DNA of 64,000 bases from Alistipes senegalensis JC50 (GCF_025145645.1 NZ_CP102252.1:2728001-2792000), one strand, 5' to 3'; shown: positions 16,884 to 25,157, numbered from the stretch's first letter. Translations and numbers: made by a program. Notes: generated by a model from the letters alone, not told the origin.

Positions 16884-16956
16884 GGTGCCATAGCTCAGTT
16901 GGTAGAGCAAAGGACTGAAAATCCTTGTGTCGCTGGTTCGATTCCCGCTGGTACCA
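16884..16956 (+). tRNA. tRNA-Phe(GAA), left copy
   Basis: 73 nt with acceptor GGTGCCA / TGGTACC, D-arm, anticodon arm AAGGA-CTGAAAA-TCCTT (anticodon GAA) and T-arm GCTGG-TTCGATT-CCCGC. CCA is not encoded. The T-stem has a T-C mismatch at 51:63. It is the attachment-site copy next to the integrase. A hairpin terminator follows at once. Confidence 0.95.
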
Positions 16957-16957
16957 C

Positions 16958-17001
16958 AAAGAAAATCAACCACTTACAGCAATGTAGGTGGTTTTCTTTT
17001 T
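16958..17001 (+). terminator. Terminator of the left tRNA-Phe
   Basis: The arms AAAGAAAATCAACCAC and GTGGTTTTCTTTTT pair across a 14-nt loop and end in a T run. Confidence 0.7.
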
Positions 17002-17040
17002 GTCTTTTCCGTAGCGGTTTTATGGTGGTTTAAGGCCTTG

Positions 17041-17061
17041 AGTTAAACCGAGAGTTAAACC
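17041..17061 (+). promoter_or_regulatory. Paired AGTTAAACC boxes, left end (putative integrase arm sites)
   Basis: AGTTAAACC at 17041-17049 and again at 17053-17061, with 12-bp start-to-start spacing, immediately before the integrase ATG. The same pair with the same spacing occurs at 26472-26492 near the other end. This suggests arm-type binding sites for the integrase or a directionality factor. Confidence 0.55.
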
Positions 17062-17071
17062 AAAAATCACT

Positions 17072-18274
17072 ATGGATGCAGGTGTTAACATTCTCTGTTA
17101 CAAATCAAAAACTCTTGCCAACGGCGCACATCCGCTGATGATTCGTGTCTGTAAAGACGGGAAAAAGAAATATGTCAGCCTCGGCGTGTCTGTTTTACCG
17201 CAGTTTTGGGATTTTACGAAGAACCAGCCGAAAAAGAATTGTCCCAACAAGGCATATATCGAAAAGATTATTGCGGATAAGAGTAGCGAGTTTGCCGAGC
17301 GCATCATCGAACTGAAAGCAGAAAAGAAAGAATTTACGGCTACAACGCTGACTGAACGGCTGACAGAGAGCACACGAGCAAGACGCACGGTAGGCGAAAT
17401 GTTCCAATCTCAAATCGAGAACTTGAAACAAACGGGGCGAACGGGCTATGCGCTGTCGCACCAAGAGGTCTACAATTCCTTGTTGAAATTCAACGGACAT
17501 CTGAATATCTACTTTTCAGAAATTGATACCGTTTGGCTGAAACGCTATGAAACATGGTTGCGGGGACAAGGTTTTTCAGAAAATACGATAGGCCGTCGAT
17601 TCCGCACTTTACGGGCAGTCTATAATGTAGCCATTGAGGAAAAGTGTGTGAAAGCGGATTATTATCCGTTCAAATCCTACAAGGTTTCCAAACTGCACCA
17701 AGCGACGGCAAAGCGAGCCATAAGTAAGGCGGACATCATGCGGATTATCGAATACCGCAGTAATGATTTTTACAAGCAATTTGCAATCGATTTGTTTGCG
17801 TTTGGCTACTTTATGGGTGGGATTAATTTCGTGGACATAGCCTACCTCAAAACCGATAATATCGTGGATGGACGACTAATCTACACCCGACGCAAAACGC
17901 ATAAGTTGATTAGGCTACCTTTACAGTCCAAAGCGCAGGAAATTATAGAGCGTTACCGACAAGATGGTGCGCTCTTTTTGTTTCCTATACTTTCTGCATT
18001 TCATAAAACCGAGCAACAGCAACGCAATCGAGTTCACAAAGTCATTTCCAAAGTGAACGAGCGGCTGAAAGAGGTTGGGAAAGAGTTGGAAATCCCTATC
18101 GACTTAACGACCTATGTTTCGCGGCATAGTTTCGCCACAGTCTTAAAACGAGAGGGTGTAAGCACGTCGATAATTTGTGAATCATTAGGCCATAGTTCGG
18201 AAAAGGTTACGCAGATTTACTTGGATAGTTTCGAGAACAGCCAAATCGACGCGGCAATGAAGAATCTACTTTGA
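17072..18274 (+). CDS. Tyrosine recombinase/integrase
   Basis: 400-residue site-specific recombinase of the Bacteroidetes mobile-element type. An N-terminal arm-binding domain (residues 1-90) is followed by a SAM-like core-binding domain (about 105-205) and a C-terminal catalytic domain. Visible active-site elements are RRKTHK (beta-strand Lys), YVSRHSFAT (second Arg), GHSS (His) and nucleophile Tyr in QIYLDSF. The first catalytic Arg, expected where relatives read RGMxFVD, is Gly here (MGGINFVD). The stop TGA is followed at once by TAA. Its place beside tRNA-Phe makes it the enzyme that integrated the island. Confidence 0.93.
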   Translation: MDAGVNILCYKSKTLANGAHPLMIRVCKDGKKKYVSLGVSVLPQFWDFTKNQPKKNCPNKAYIEKIIADKSSEFAERIIELKAEKKEFTATTLTERLTESTRARRTVGEMFQSQIENLKQTGRTGYALSHQEVYNSLLKFNGHLNIYFSEIDTVWLKRYETWLRGQGFSENTIGRRFRTLRAVYNVAIEEKCVKADYYPFKSYKVSKLHQATAKRAISKADIMRIIEYRSNDFYKQFAIDLFAFGYFMGGINFVDIAYLKTDNIVDGRLIYTRRKTHKLIRLPLQSKAQEIIERYRQDGALFLFPILSAFHKTEQQQRNRVHKVISKVNERLKEVGKELEIPIDLTTYVSRHSFATVLKREGVSTSIICESLGHSSEKVTQIYLDSFENSQIDAAMKNLL

Positions 18275-18288
18275 TAAAGACAAAAAGC

Positions 18289-18345
18289 GAGGGGCGCAAT
18301 TCCACAGTCTCCACTTGTGGATTGCCACCCCTCTAAATGTTTTTG
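18289..18345 (+). terminator. Terminator after the integrase
   Basis: Long imperfect stem from GAGGGG to CCCCTC, with GCAAT and CCACA pairing to TGTGG and ATTGC, followed by TAAATGTTTTT. It separates the integrase from the convergent 171-residue gene. Confidence 0.7.
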
Positions 18346-18419
18346 TTGCGTCTGCGCTTCCTCTCGGAAACGAAGCAATGAACGTCCAAGACTAAACGTG
18401 TCTCGGAATCCCAGCAATG

Positions 18420-18935
18420 TTAAGCCGCAGTTACCGCCGAACCAGACGTAGCGGGTACTTCGCTCGGCGTCTCCTGCACATTGGAACTGCTGTTGGCATA
18501 GAGTTTCTTCTCATCCACGTAAAGCGGTTCTGTGAACATCTTCACCCGCTCTCCGAGGACGGTTTCCACTCCCTCGATCAAAACCCTCTTCGCCGTCTTT
18601 TCGCTCTCAAACAGAATATGTTGAGCAACGGTTTTAGGGGCAAGACCGAGGTTGTCGCAAGCCTTGTTAAAACGCATGGAATCAAGCAGCAATTTTTCGC
18701 TTTGGCTCAATAAATCAAGCCAAAACCGCAAATCGTCTGCATAATACTTGCTGATGCAAGCCTTAATGCACTCACGTTTGACACTCGTACTCTTAACGAT
18801 TTGTGCATTGAATTTCTTCCGTGCATCGTCGAGGACTTTCCAAACGGGCGATTTAGGCGTGCGGCCTTTGCCAGCGTTTTTCTTGGTTGCAACCTTCGCT
18901 TCAACAGCAGATTCGAGATTTTTTTCGATCTTCAT
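18420..18935 (-). CDS. Island protein of unknown function
   Basis: 171 residues, hydrophilic. The basic N-terminus (KKNAGKGRTPKSPVWKVLDDARKKF) could contact DNA, and the middle is helical (RFWLDLLSQSEKLLLDSMRFNKACDNLGL). The C-terminal tail is low-complexity Ser/Glu/Pro/Ala. It is transcribed away from the tandem-repeat region, toward the integrase. Position and size suit a regulator or replication accessory protein, but I recognise no family. Confidence 0.7.
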   Translation of the reverse strand: MKIEKNLESAVEAKVATKKNAGKGRTPKSPVWKVLDDARKKFNAQIVKSTSVKRECIKACISKYYADDLRFWLDLLSQSEKLLLDSMRFNKACDNLGLAPKTVAQHILFESEKTAKRVLIEGVETVLGERVKMFTEPLYVDEKKLYANSSSNVQETPSEVPATSGSAVTAA

Positions 18936-19135
18936 AATGTTGTTTAATAGGAGAATATAAACACCTGCTGATTTGTTGTTTCATCCCGCGCAGGATACGG
19001 GATACCGTATATTGCCGTTGAACGCAATGATTATCAAAGAACTTTCGGGCGTCAAAAGTATAAAATTATGTCTATTCAAGCAAGAAAAATGCAATTAAAA
19101 ATACTTATTTTACTAAAATCAATTTATGCGAATCA

Positions 19136-19330
19136 CTAATATTAGTAATTTCAACATTGCACAGAGTGTAAAAGTAACGGTCGATGCAATGTTGTTCGCC
19201 GTAATTGTTACGGTTAAATACACTGCATTTTTACTAATATTACACTCGGTAACTATGTTTTCGTGCTAATATTACTGATGGATACAATGTTTTCACCCTA
19301 AATATTACTGATGAATGCCATGTTTGCAAG
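19136..19330. repeat. Iteron-like tandem array, six degenerate 32-33 bp units
   Basis: Units begin at 19136, 19168, 19201, 19234, 19266 and 19298. The best-preserved units read CTAATATTACTGATGGATAC then AATGTTTTC; others keep the TAAT..TTAC core and the CAATGTT-like end. There are no unique spacers, so it is not a CRISPR array. The constant helical-phase spacing suggests cooperative protein binding, as at iteron origins. Confidence 0.75.
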
Positions 19331-19418
19331 GTTTATATAACGCTAATCCGATACTCGATTACTGCCTAAAAAATCCCGCTTTTCATGTAAAATCCACTCT
19401 AAATACCAACACTAAAAC

Positions 19419-19449
19419 TTGCATTTATTAAAGATTTTTATTATATTTG
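19419..19449 (+). promoter_or_regulatory. Promoter upstream of the helicase frame
   Basis: TTG at 19419-19421, a 20-nt spacer, and TATATTTG at 19442-19449. A start near 19455 would give a 200-nt leader before the ATG at 19655. Confidence 0.65.
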
Positions 19450-19654
19450 TAATAGCAAATCGGAGAAAAGGGAAATTCTACTGCTACCATAGAAAATAAG
19501 TTTATAGGACGGGTAAGGACGGCATTATTGGCTGTCCTTGTCTTTGGCTTATAGTCGCATATTTTTTGTGCAGGAAATGAAATTCCCTTATATAAAAGAT
19601 ATTTCACACACAGAAAAAATGCGGGTGAAATCCTATCCTATAATTTATAAATCT

Positions 19655-21448
19655 ATGGAACCGAGAATTATTACAGCCCCTATGACGGCCCGATGAATCG
19701 AAGAGATTCCCGAAATTGGGAAACGCTTACCCGAAAACTGCCTTTTAGATAAAGGCATCACGGGATGCGGCGCAACAAGACTTGCCATTACGAACGACCG
19801 TTCTACTTTGATTGCCGCACCTACGGTCAATCTTATCAAAAACAAGATGCAGGCACACCCCGACCTTTTAGGCGTTTACGGAGGTGTTACGAATCAAGAG
19901 ATTGCCGACTATCTGAAAACACACGACCGCTGGAAGATTATGGCTACCTATTACGCAATTCCACGTGTCGCAGATGTTGCAGGAGCGGAGATTTACAGCA
20001 AGGCATTTCTATTGGTGGATGAATACCACCGTCTGCTGTCCGATTATTCATTCCGCAATCATGCAATCACGGGATTATTGGAACAAGCACCCCGTTTCGC
20101 AAGCAAAACCTATCTTTCGGCAACGCCAATCGGGCAAGAGTTTTTATTGGATGAATTGCAGGGCCTCCCCCAGGTAAAGATCATATGACCGAGTGCCGCC
20201 CCGATGCAGGTACGGTTATGGAAAGCGACAAGCCCGTTAGCGACCGTTGCGGCCTTATGTCGAAATGCCATAGCACGACAAGTCGGTTTCAACCTGCACT
20301 TTTTCGTGAACAGCGTAACGTTTATCGGCAAGGTGATCCACCATGCGAAACTGACACCCGACCAAGTAAAGATCGTGTGTTCGCAAAGCGGCGAGAGTTA
20401 CGACCGCAACAAAGAGAAGATAGACGGTTACCCGATAAGTACCCCCAGCGGTCAGCCCTGCAAGATCAATTTCTATACCTCGACGGCCTTTGAGGGGTGC
20501 GACCTTTTCGATAAGGCGGGGCGGATTTATATCGTAAGCGACGGAACGGCCGCACATTCGATATTGGATGTTTCGACCACGATACGGCAGATTGCAGGAC
20601 GCATCAGAGATACCCGCTACAAAGAGATAACGCATATCTTTTCCGAATCCCGATACGGTCGGGATGTCAGCTATGCGCAATTCAGGGCTTCGACGGAAAA
20701 GGAAATGGACAAGGTCGAACGCTTTCTGAAATTATACGCCGCGGCCGAAGAAGATTTGAAACCGTCAATCTATACGGATATGAATTATATAAACAAGAAT
20801 ACAATGACATTGGACCGCAACAGACTGAAATTGGATATGCTGAATTTCCGCAACTGAAAGGAGATTTACACCGACGGGCGCAACCTCATTACGGAATACC
20901 AGCGCAACGGAAACGAGATAACAGATACGGCAAAACACAATTATCGGATTGACAAACTGGAAACGAACAGAAAAGCCAAAATACCGTTTCGGGAACTGTT
21001 CGACAGATACGCAGAATTAAGAGCCGATACCAGCACATTTTCGTTAAGTCCTTTTTCGGCGGATTTGATAGCACAGCGCAACCCGCTTGTAAAGGAGAGT
21101 TACGAAAAATTAGGGGCAGATAGAGTTAAGGAACTCAACTACAACCAAACGCAAATAAAGCGAGAGTTGCTCAAATACGGCAAAAGCGAACTGGCCTATA
21201 AAATCGTACAGCGGATTAAGAGCGACCTGCCGCAACAGACGGCCGTACCGACAAGAACCGCAAAGGCGAAATTACAGCGGATTTACGACGATTTGGGGAT
21301 AAAGCAGACGGCCAAAGCGTCAGACCTTGCCGAGTGATACGACATAGATACGTGTTATAGAAATATCGGCGGCAGGAACACCGCCTGCGTTATCCTTGTA
21401 AGGAGCAGGATTGTTACGAAGAAACGGATTGCCGCAGAGAACAGATAA
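19655..21448 (+). pseudogene. SF2 (DEAD-like) helicase frame with four in-frame TGA codons
   Basis: One continuous frame of 597 codons from ATG to TAA, broken only by TGA at codons 14 (19694), 178 (20186), 401 (20855) and 561 (21335). Helicase motifs are spread over the pieces: ITGCGATRLA (Walker A-like), LLVDEYHRLL (motif II), TYLSATP (motif III) and IRQIAGRIRD (motif VI). All are in the same frame, and there is no frameshift, TAA or TAG. Flanking residues (AR-x-IEEIPE, NFRN-x-KEIYTD, LAE-x-YDIDT) make Trp plausible at each TGA. Two ordinary TGG codons are also present. It is either a decayed gene or one read with UGA as Trp. It probably unwinds DNA or RNA for replication of the island. Confidence 0.8.
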
Positions 21449-21569
21449 GACGAACGGAACTCCGACTAACATTCAGTTGGTCGGAGTTTTCTATTATATA
21501 TCCCCCACATATAAAGCTACTCCTTATCAAAGCCCCCTCCCCATTGTCAAATGTAAAACCGTTTTATGT

Positions 21570-21956
21570 ATGAAAACACTTGACAGAAAGGCGGCGGAGA
21601 TTTTCCGCGCATTGTTGGCTCTGCAAACAACCAAAATCGACAACTCGGACGGTACTTATATGCCCGTCTACCTTGAACTGATCGGCCGTATCGACAAGTA
21701 CGACTTTTTCTCGCTGGCTCATTACGGACAACAGAACGGAGATGCCATGCGCGACCCCGAAATGCTCTTCGCCCTGCACAAAGAAACACAGCAATTCATC
21801 CCGTACTACTATCGCAATGACTACTGCGGCATCGAGCAGAACAGCGTGAAATGGTCGGAAGACGAAATAGCGTTGAATCCTTGCTTGCAGGCAGAACACA
21901 CCACATTCGCTAATCAATGGCTCCGTAACATAGCCGCACAACAAGGAATCTTATGA
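21570..21956 (+). CDS. Island protein resembling DUF6908
   Basis: 128 residues. The segment DKYDFFSLAHYGQQNGDAMRDPEMLFALH resembles small proteins (DUF6908) common on Bacteroidetes mobile elements; the assignment is from memory and tentative. The ATG at 21570 is preferred to an upstream alternative start because the conserved part begins there. Its stop overlaps the next gene as ATGA, so the two are co-translated. Two TGG codons and a normal TGA stop are used. Function unknown. Confidence 0.75.
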   Translation: MKTLDRKAAEIFRALLALQTTKIDNSDGTYMPVYLELIGRIDKYDFFSLAHYGQQNGDAMRDPEMLFALHKETQQFIPYYYRNDYCGIEQNSVKWSEDEIALNPCLQAEHTTFANQWLRNIAAQQGIL

Positions 21957-22228
21957 CAGCACAACGATTGGTAGAGAACTGCGTACTGACGAATCAAACC
22001 GCAGTCGTGGATGAAATGCTGAACAAGCACCTGCTATCAGAAGAATATATCTATCCGTTCGTGGGTGATGTGATGGAATGGTGGCTTATCGACAGTTGGT
22101 TGGCCGAACGTCTGAAACGTGAGGGAGAAGTTATCATCGAGGAATACGGTTGCTGTTGGTGGGGCAGGTTAGCGAGTGGGCAGGCAATCTACATGGATAG
22201 CGTTATACAGCAGATCGCAGGAGAATAG
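21953..22228 (+). CDS. Small Trp-rich island protein of unknown function
   Basis: 91 residues with WW pairs (MEWWLIDSWLAERL and CCWWGRLASGQAIYMD). Coupled by an ATGA overlap to the preceding gene, a pairing I associate with accessory regions of Bacteroidetes plasmids and islands. All five Trp codons are TGG. No enzymatic motif seen. Confidence 0.7.
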   Translation: MTAQRLVENCVLTNQTAVVDEMLNKHLLSEEYIYPFVGDVMEWWLIDSWLAERLKREGEVIIEEYGCCWWGRLASGQAIYMDSVIQQIAGE

Positions 22229-22270
22229 AACTGCATCCGTATTTCTATTTATTGGAACTTGCAAATTGCA

Positions 22271-22319
22271 GAAATTAGGGGCATTGTAATCTTGATAAGA
22301 TTTTACTACCCCTAATTTC
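22271..22319. repeat. Perfect inverted repeat downstream of the small island genes
   Basis: GAAATTAGGGG and CCCCTAATTTC (11 bp) enclose a second perfect arm pair, AATCTT / AAGATT. The whole can fold as a two-stage hairpin. It may terminate transcription or bind a protein; no T run follows directly. Confidence 0.6.
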
Positions 22320-22527
22320 GTTTTCGTGCTGGCATATTCTCGATAATTGAGGGTTGGAATGATTTGCAACTCCCGATTGGAGGGAATATGTCGGCTTAAA
22401 TTGGATAACAAAAACATCTAACCCAATTTGCAAGAAACAAAGTTTATTTTCCAGCCGTTCATCCCTTGTTTTGGAACTTTGTTTTAGCGAAATTTGAATC
22501 TGCAACAACACCGCATAGGTAAGATGT

Positions 22528-22558
22528 TTTGCATTTTCCATGAATATCGTTACTTTTG
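22528..22558 (+). promoter_or_regulatory. Promoter of the structured leader/lipoprotein region
   Basis: TTTTG at 22527-22531, a 19-nt spacer, and TACTTTTG at 22551-22558. A start near 22565 would put the hairpin motifs in the transcript. Confidence 0.65.
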
Positions 22559-22589
22559 TGGTAACATATTGAATACACGGAAAGTGTAG

Positions 22590-22635
22590 CTTATTCTCGG
22601 AGTTAAATCTGGTAAATTTAAGAGTAGAGAATAAG
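22590..22635 (+). repeat. 46-bp structured motif, copy A
   Basis: Outer stem CTTATTCTC / GAGAATAAG, inner stem TTAAAT / ATTTAA, conserved loop pieces GGAGTTA, CTGGTAA and GAGTA. It matches copy B on the other strand in length and loops while the stems differ by paired changes. Confidence 0.65.
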
Positions 22636-22687
22636 CGGACATCTTACCGCGTCATATCCATTTGTGGATATAGGCGTGGTGTTGTTG

Positions 22688-22733
22688 CTTATTTAATACT
22701 CGCGGCTTACCAGAGCCTAACTCCTTAAATAAG
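22688..22733 (-). repeat. 46-bp structured motif, copy B (inverted)
   Basis: Read on the minus strand: outer stem CTTATTTAA / TTAAATAAG, inner stem GGC / GCC, and the same loop pieces GGAGTTA, CTGGTAA and GAGTA as copy A. The two copies are separated by 52 bp. Confidence 0.65.
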
Positions 22734-22825
22734 TTTTCAGCACCACGCTTTCTGTTTTTATTAATCACTATCGAGGTGCGGATAGTAAGATTTGAAACAT
22801 TTGTTCAACTTAAATAAATCTTACT

Positions 22826-25157
22826 ATGAAAAAGCTACTATCTTTTTTACTTTGCAGTTTGTTGCTGTTCGGGTGTAGCGACAAGTACGACGACAGCGCA
22901 TTGCGCAATGATTTGAGCGACCTTGGAAATCGCGTAGCGAAATTGGAGGAACTCTGCAAGCAGATGAACACGAATATTTCATCGTTGCAGAAGATCGTAG
23001 AAGCATTGCAGGATAATTTGTCGATTTCCAAAGTAGAACAAGTATCGGATGGTTACATTATCCGCTTTTCAGACGGTTCTACCGCCACAATTAAAAATGG
23101 CAAAAATAGCGGAGATGCTCCTATTATCGGTGTAAAGAAAGATACGGATGGCATCTATTACTGGACGCTTGATGGTGAATGGCTGACCGATGAAAAGGGG
23201 AATAAGGTAAAAGCACAAGGTACAGATGGTGAGAAAGGCGATACAGGCGACAAGGGAGATACAGGCAATACTGGAAATAAAGGCGATACGGGAGTTACGC
23301 CGCAACTCAAAATCGAAAATGACTATTTGGTTCGTTTCCTATGACGATGGAAAATCGTGGACGCAATTAGGCAAAGCCACGGGAGAGGACGGTAAAGACG
23401 GGTTGAATGGCATTTTCATAAGCGTAACGCAAGATGCGGATAATGTCTATTTTACAATGGCCGACAAAACGGTAATCACGATTCCCAAAGGAGACAAATC
23501 CCAATTTGCAATTGCATTCGATACAACGGACATAGCCATTCTCAACGGAGGCGAAAGCAATACGATTTCCTACACGATTACGGGTGCGACGGAAAATACG
23601 GTTGTCAAAGCCATTGCACAGGATGGTTGGAAAGTCAAAGTAAATGCTACCTCTACGGATAAGGGAACGATTACGATTACAGCCCCTAATCCGATTGTAG
23701 AAAGCGAAATCCTTGTCTTTGCCAACGACGGTTCCTACCGTACTGTTATGGCATCGTTTTATTGCCACGAAAAACAGGTGTTGGATATAAACATTGCAGA
23801 TAATTCTATCAATCTATCACCAGCTGGCGGTACGCAGGAGATAAAATTAACTACGAATCTGGATTATACGGTCGAGATTCCCGATGATGCCCAATCGTGG
23901 CTGTCACTGGTTTCCGAAACACGAGCCTTGCGGGAAGATACGATTGCTTTCAATATCTCGGCAAACGAGGGAATACCACGTTTTGCCACGGTCGCGTTGA
24001 AAGACGAACAAGGCAATATTTTACAAACGATTATTTTCCGACAGTTGGGAACGTGTACCGAAATTCATGTCGAAACGAAAGGTGAACTGGAAAATGTGTT
24101 GGCTGGTTATGATTATGCCAATATCGAATCGTTGAAGATTACAGGTGTGCTGAACGATGTCGATTTTCTGTTTATCTATCGTATGATGCCCAATTTGAAA
24201 GACCTCGATATTTCAGAGGTAAATATTACGGCATTACCCACACAGGCATTTTATAATTCAAAAAATGTCGAAAATCTGATTCTCCCCAATACACTAACAA
24301 CGATTGGAGAGCAAATGTTTTATCAAAGTAAATTGAAAACAGTTGTAATCCCTGCAAGTGTGGAAACAATTGAAGAATTTGCATTCACTAATTGTACTGC
24401 ATTGACCTCTATCGAGATTCCTGCCAGTGTAGAGACGATTGGAGCCGCGGCATTCAAGGAATGCTACAAACTGACAACAGTGACTTTCGAGAAAGGTTCT
24501 CAGTTGAAAACTATCGGTGGTGGTTATTCTTCTTATCCTTATTCTTATGGTGCTTTCTCGGGTTGCCCTATAACCTCTATCGAGATTCCTGCCAGTGTAG
24601 AAACGATTGACGCCACGGCATTCAAGGGATGCTCCCAACTGGCAACTGTGACTTTCGAAAAAGGTTCTCAGTTAAAAACTATCGAAGGTGATTATTCTTC
24701 TTCTTATTATTATGGTACTTTCTCGGATTGTCCTATAACCTCTATTGAGATTCCTGCCAGTGTAGAAACGATTGACGCCACGGCATTCAAGGGATGCTCC
24801 CAACTGGCAACTGTGACTTTCGAGAAAGGTTCTCAGTTGAAAACTATCGGTGGTGGTTATGAGCTATATAATTCTCGTTATTATTATTATGGTGCTTTCT
24901 GCCAATTGAATGAACTGATGACTGTGGATATGTCTGAATGTACCCGAGTCGAAAAAATCGGGGATTACGCTTTTTATGGTGATTCCGAACTTCGATTATT
25001 CAAAATAGGGACTGCAACGCCGCCGTCTTGTGGAACGCGAGCTTTCTACAGCATAAATCCTTATTCGGTATTGAAAGTGTTGTCGGGTCACGCAGATGCC
25101 TATAAAGCCGCAACAGAATGGACGCGGTTTGCAAGCATTACAGGATTAGATGAATAA
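22826..25157 (+). pseudogene. BspA-like leucine-rich repeat lipoprotein, frameshifted by one base
   Basis: Two frames join into one protein of about 776 residues. Order: signal peptide with lipobox LFGC (Cys17), coiled coil (about 25-70), a DUF4988-like segment, collagen-like Gly-x-x repeats (GEKGDTGDKGDTGNTG), BACON-like beta domains, then BspA-type LRR modules. The first frame stops at 23344. Removing one T from 23326-23328 restores GAC TAT TGG TTC and the reading into the second frame. Expected at the cell surface as an adhesin. It may be a true mutation, a sequencing error or a switched-off allele. Three LRR modules are nearly identical in DNA. Confidence 0.85.
24405..24905 (+). repeat. 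Three near-identical LRR-coding repeats of about 165-168 bp
   Basis: Units start at 24405, 24573 and 24738 with the codons for TSIEIPASVETI and share long identical stretches such as those coding TVTFEKGSQLKTI. Recombination between them could change module number. Confidence 0.8.

Larger units (their letters stand above)
18936..19654. other. Long AT-rich non-coding stretch with repeats and a promoter
   Basis: 719 bp without a convincing gene. It holds the tandem-repeat array (19136-19330), a consensus promoter reading right (19419-19449) and a leader of about 200 nt. The leader contains a hairpin (AAGGACGGC...GCTGTCCTT, near 19515-19540). The layout resembles a replication-control region. 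Confidence 0.6.
22565..22775 (+). ncRNA. Candidate structured RNA with two inverted hairpin motifs and a terminator-like end
   Basis: Hairpin A has arms 22589-22598 and 22627-22636 (10 bp). A small hairpin (ATATCCA-TTTG-TGGATAT) lies at 22654-22671. A large stem pairs GCGTGGTG (22674-22681) with CACCACGC (22741-22748) and encloses CTTATTTAA / TTAAATAAG. T-rich sequence follows the last arm. It could be a free RNA or a long leader of the lipoprotein gene at 22826. No known RNA family recognised. Confidence 0.5.

Noticed and set aside
17098..17388. 96-codon frame antisense to the integrase
   Set aside because: Shadow of the integrase coding sequence.
19136..19330. CRISPR array
   Set aside because: Units are head to tail with no unique spacers, units diverge, and no cas gene is present.
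19694..19696. UGA as selenocysteine
   Set aside because: The seven TGA sites are not Cys-like redox positions, and no SECIS-like hairpin follows each one.
22275..22541. 88-codon minus-strand frame
   Set aside because: It overlaps the perfect inverted repeat, has no promoter or family signature, and its composition is unremarkable.
22636..22687. Invertible promoter between inverted repeats
   Set aside because: The 52-bp centre has no TAnnTTTG box in either orientation, and the repeats differ in a stem-preserving way rather than being identical.
22590..22733. Integron attC site
   Set aside because: GTTAAAT and GCCTAAC resemble R-box words, but their order is reversed relative to attC, and there is no integron integrase or cassette.
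22229..22825. Suppressor tRNA-Trp(UCA) in the island gaps
   Set aside because: I searched the gaps by eye for a T-arm TTCRANNC and an acceptor stem around a TCA loop and found none. A proper tRNA scan is still needed genome-wide.
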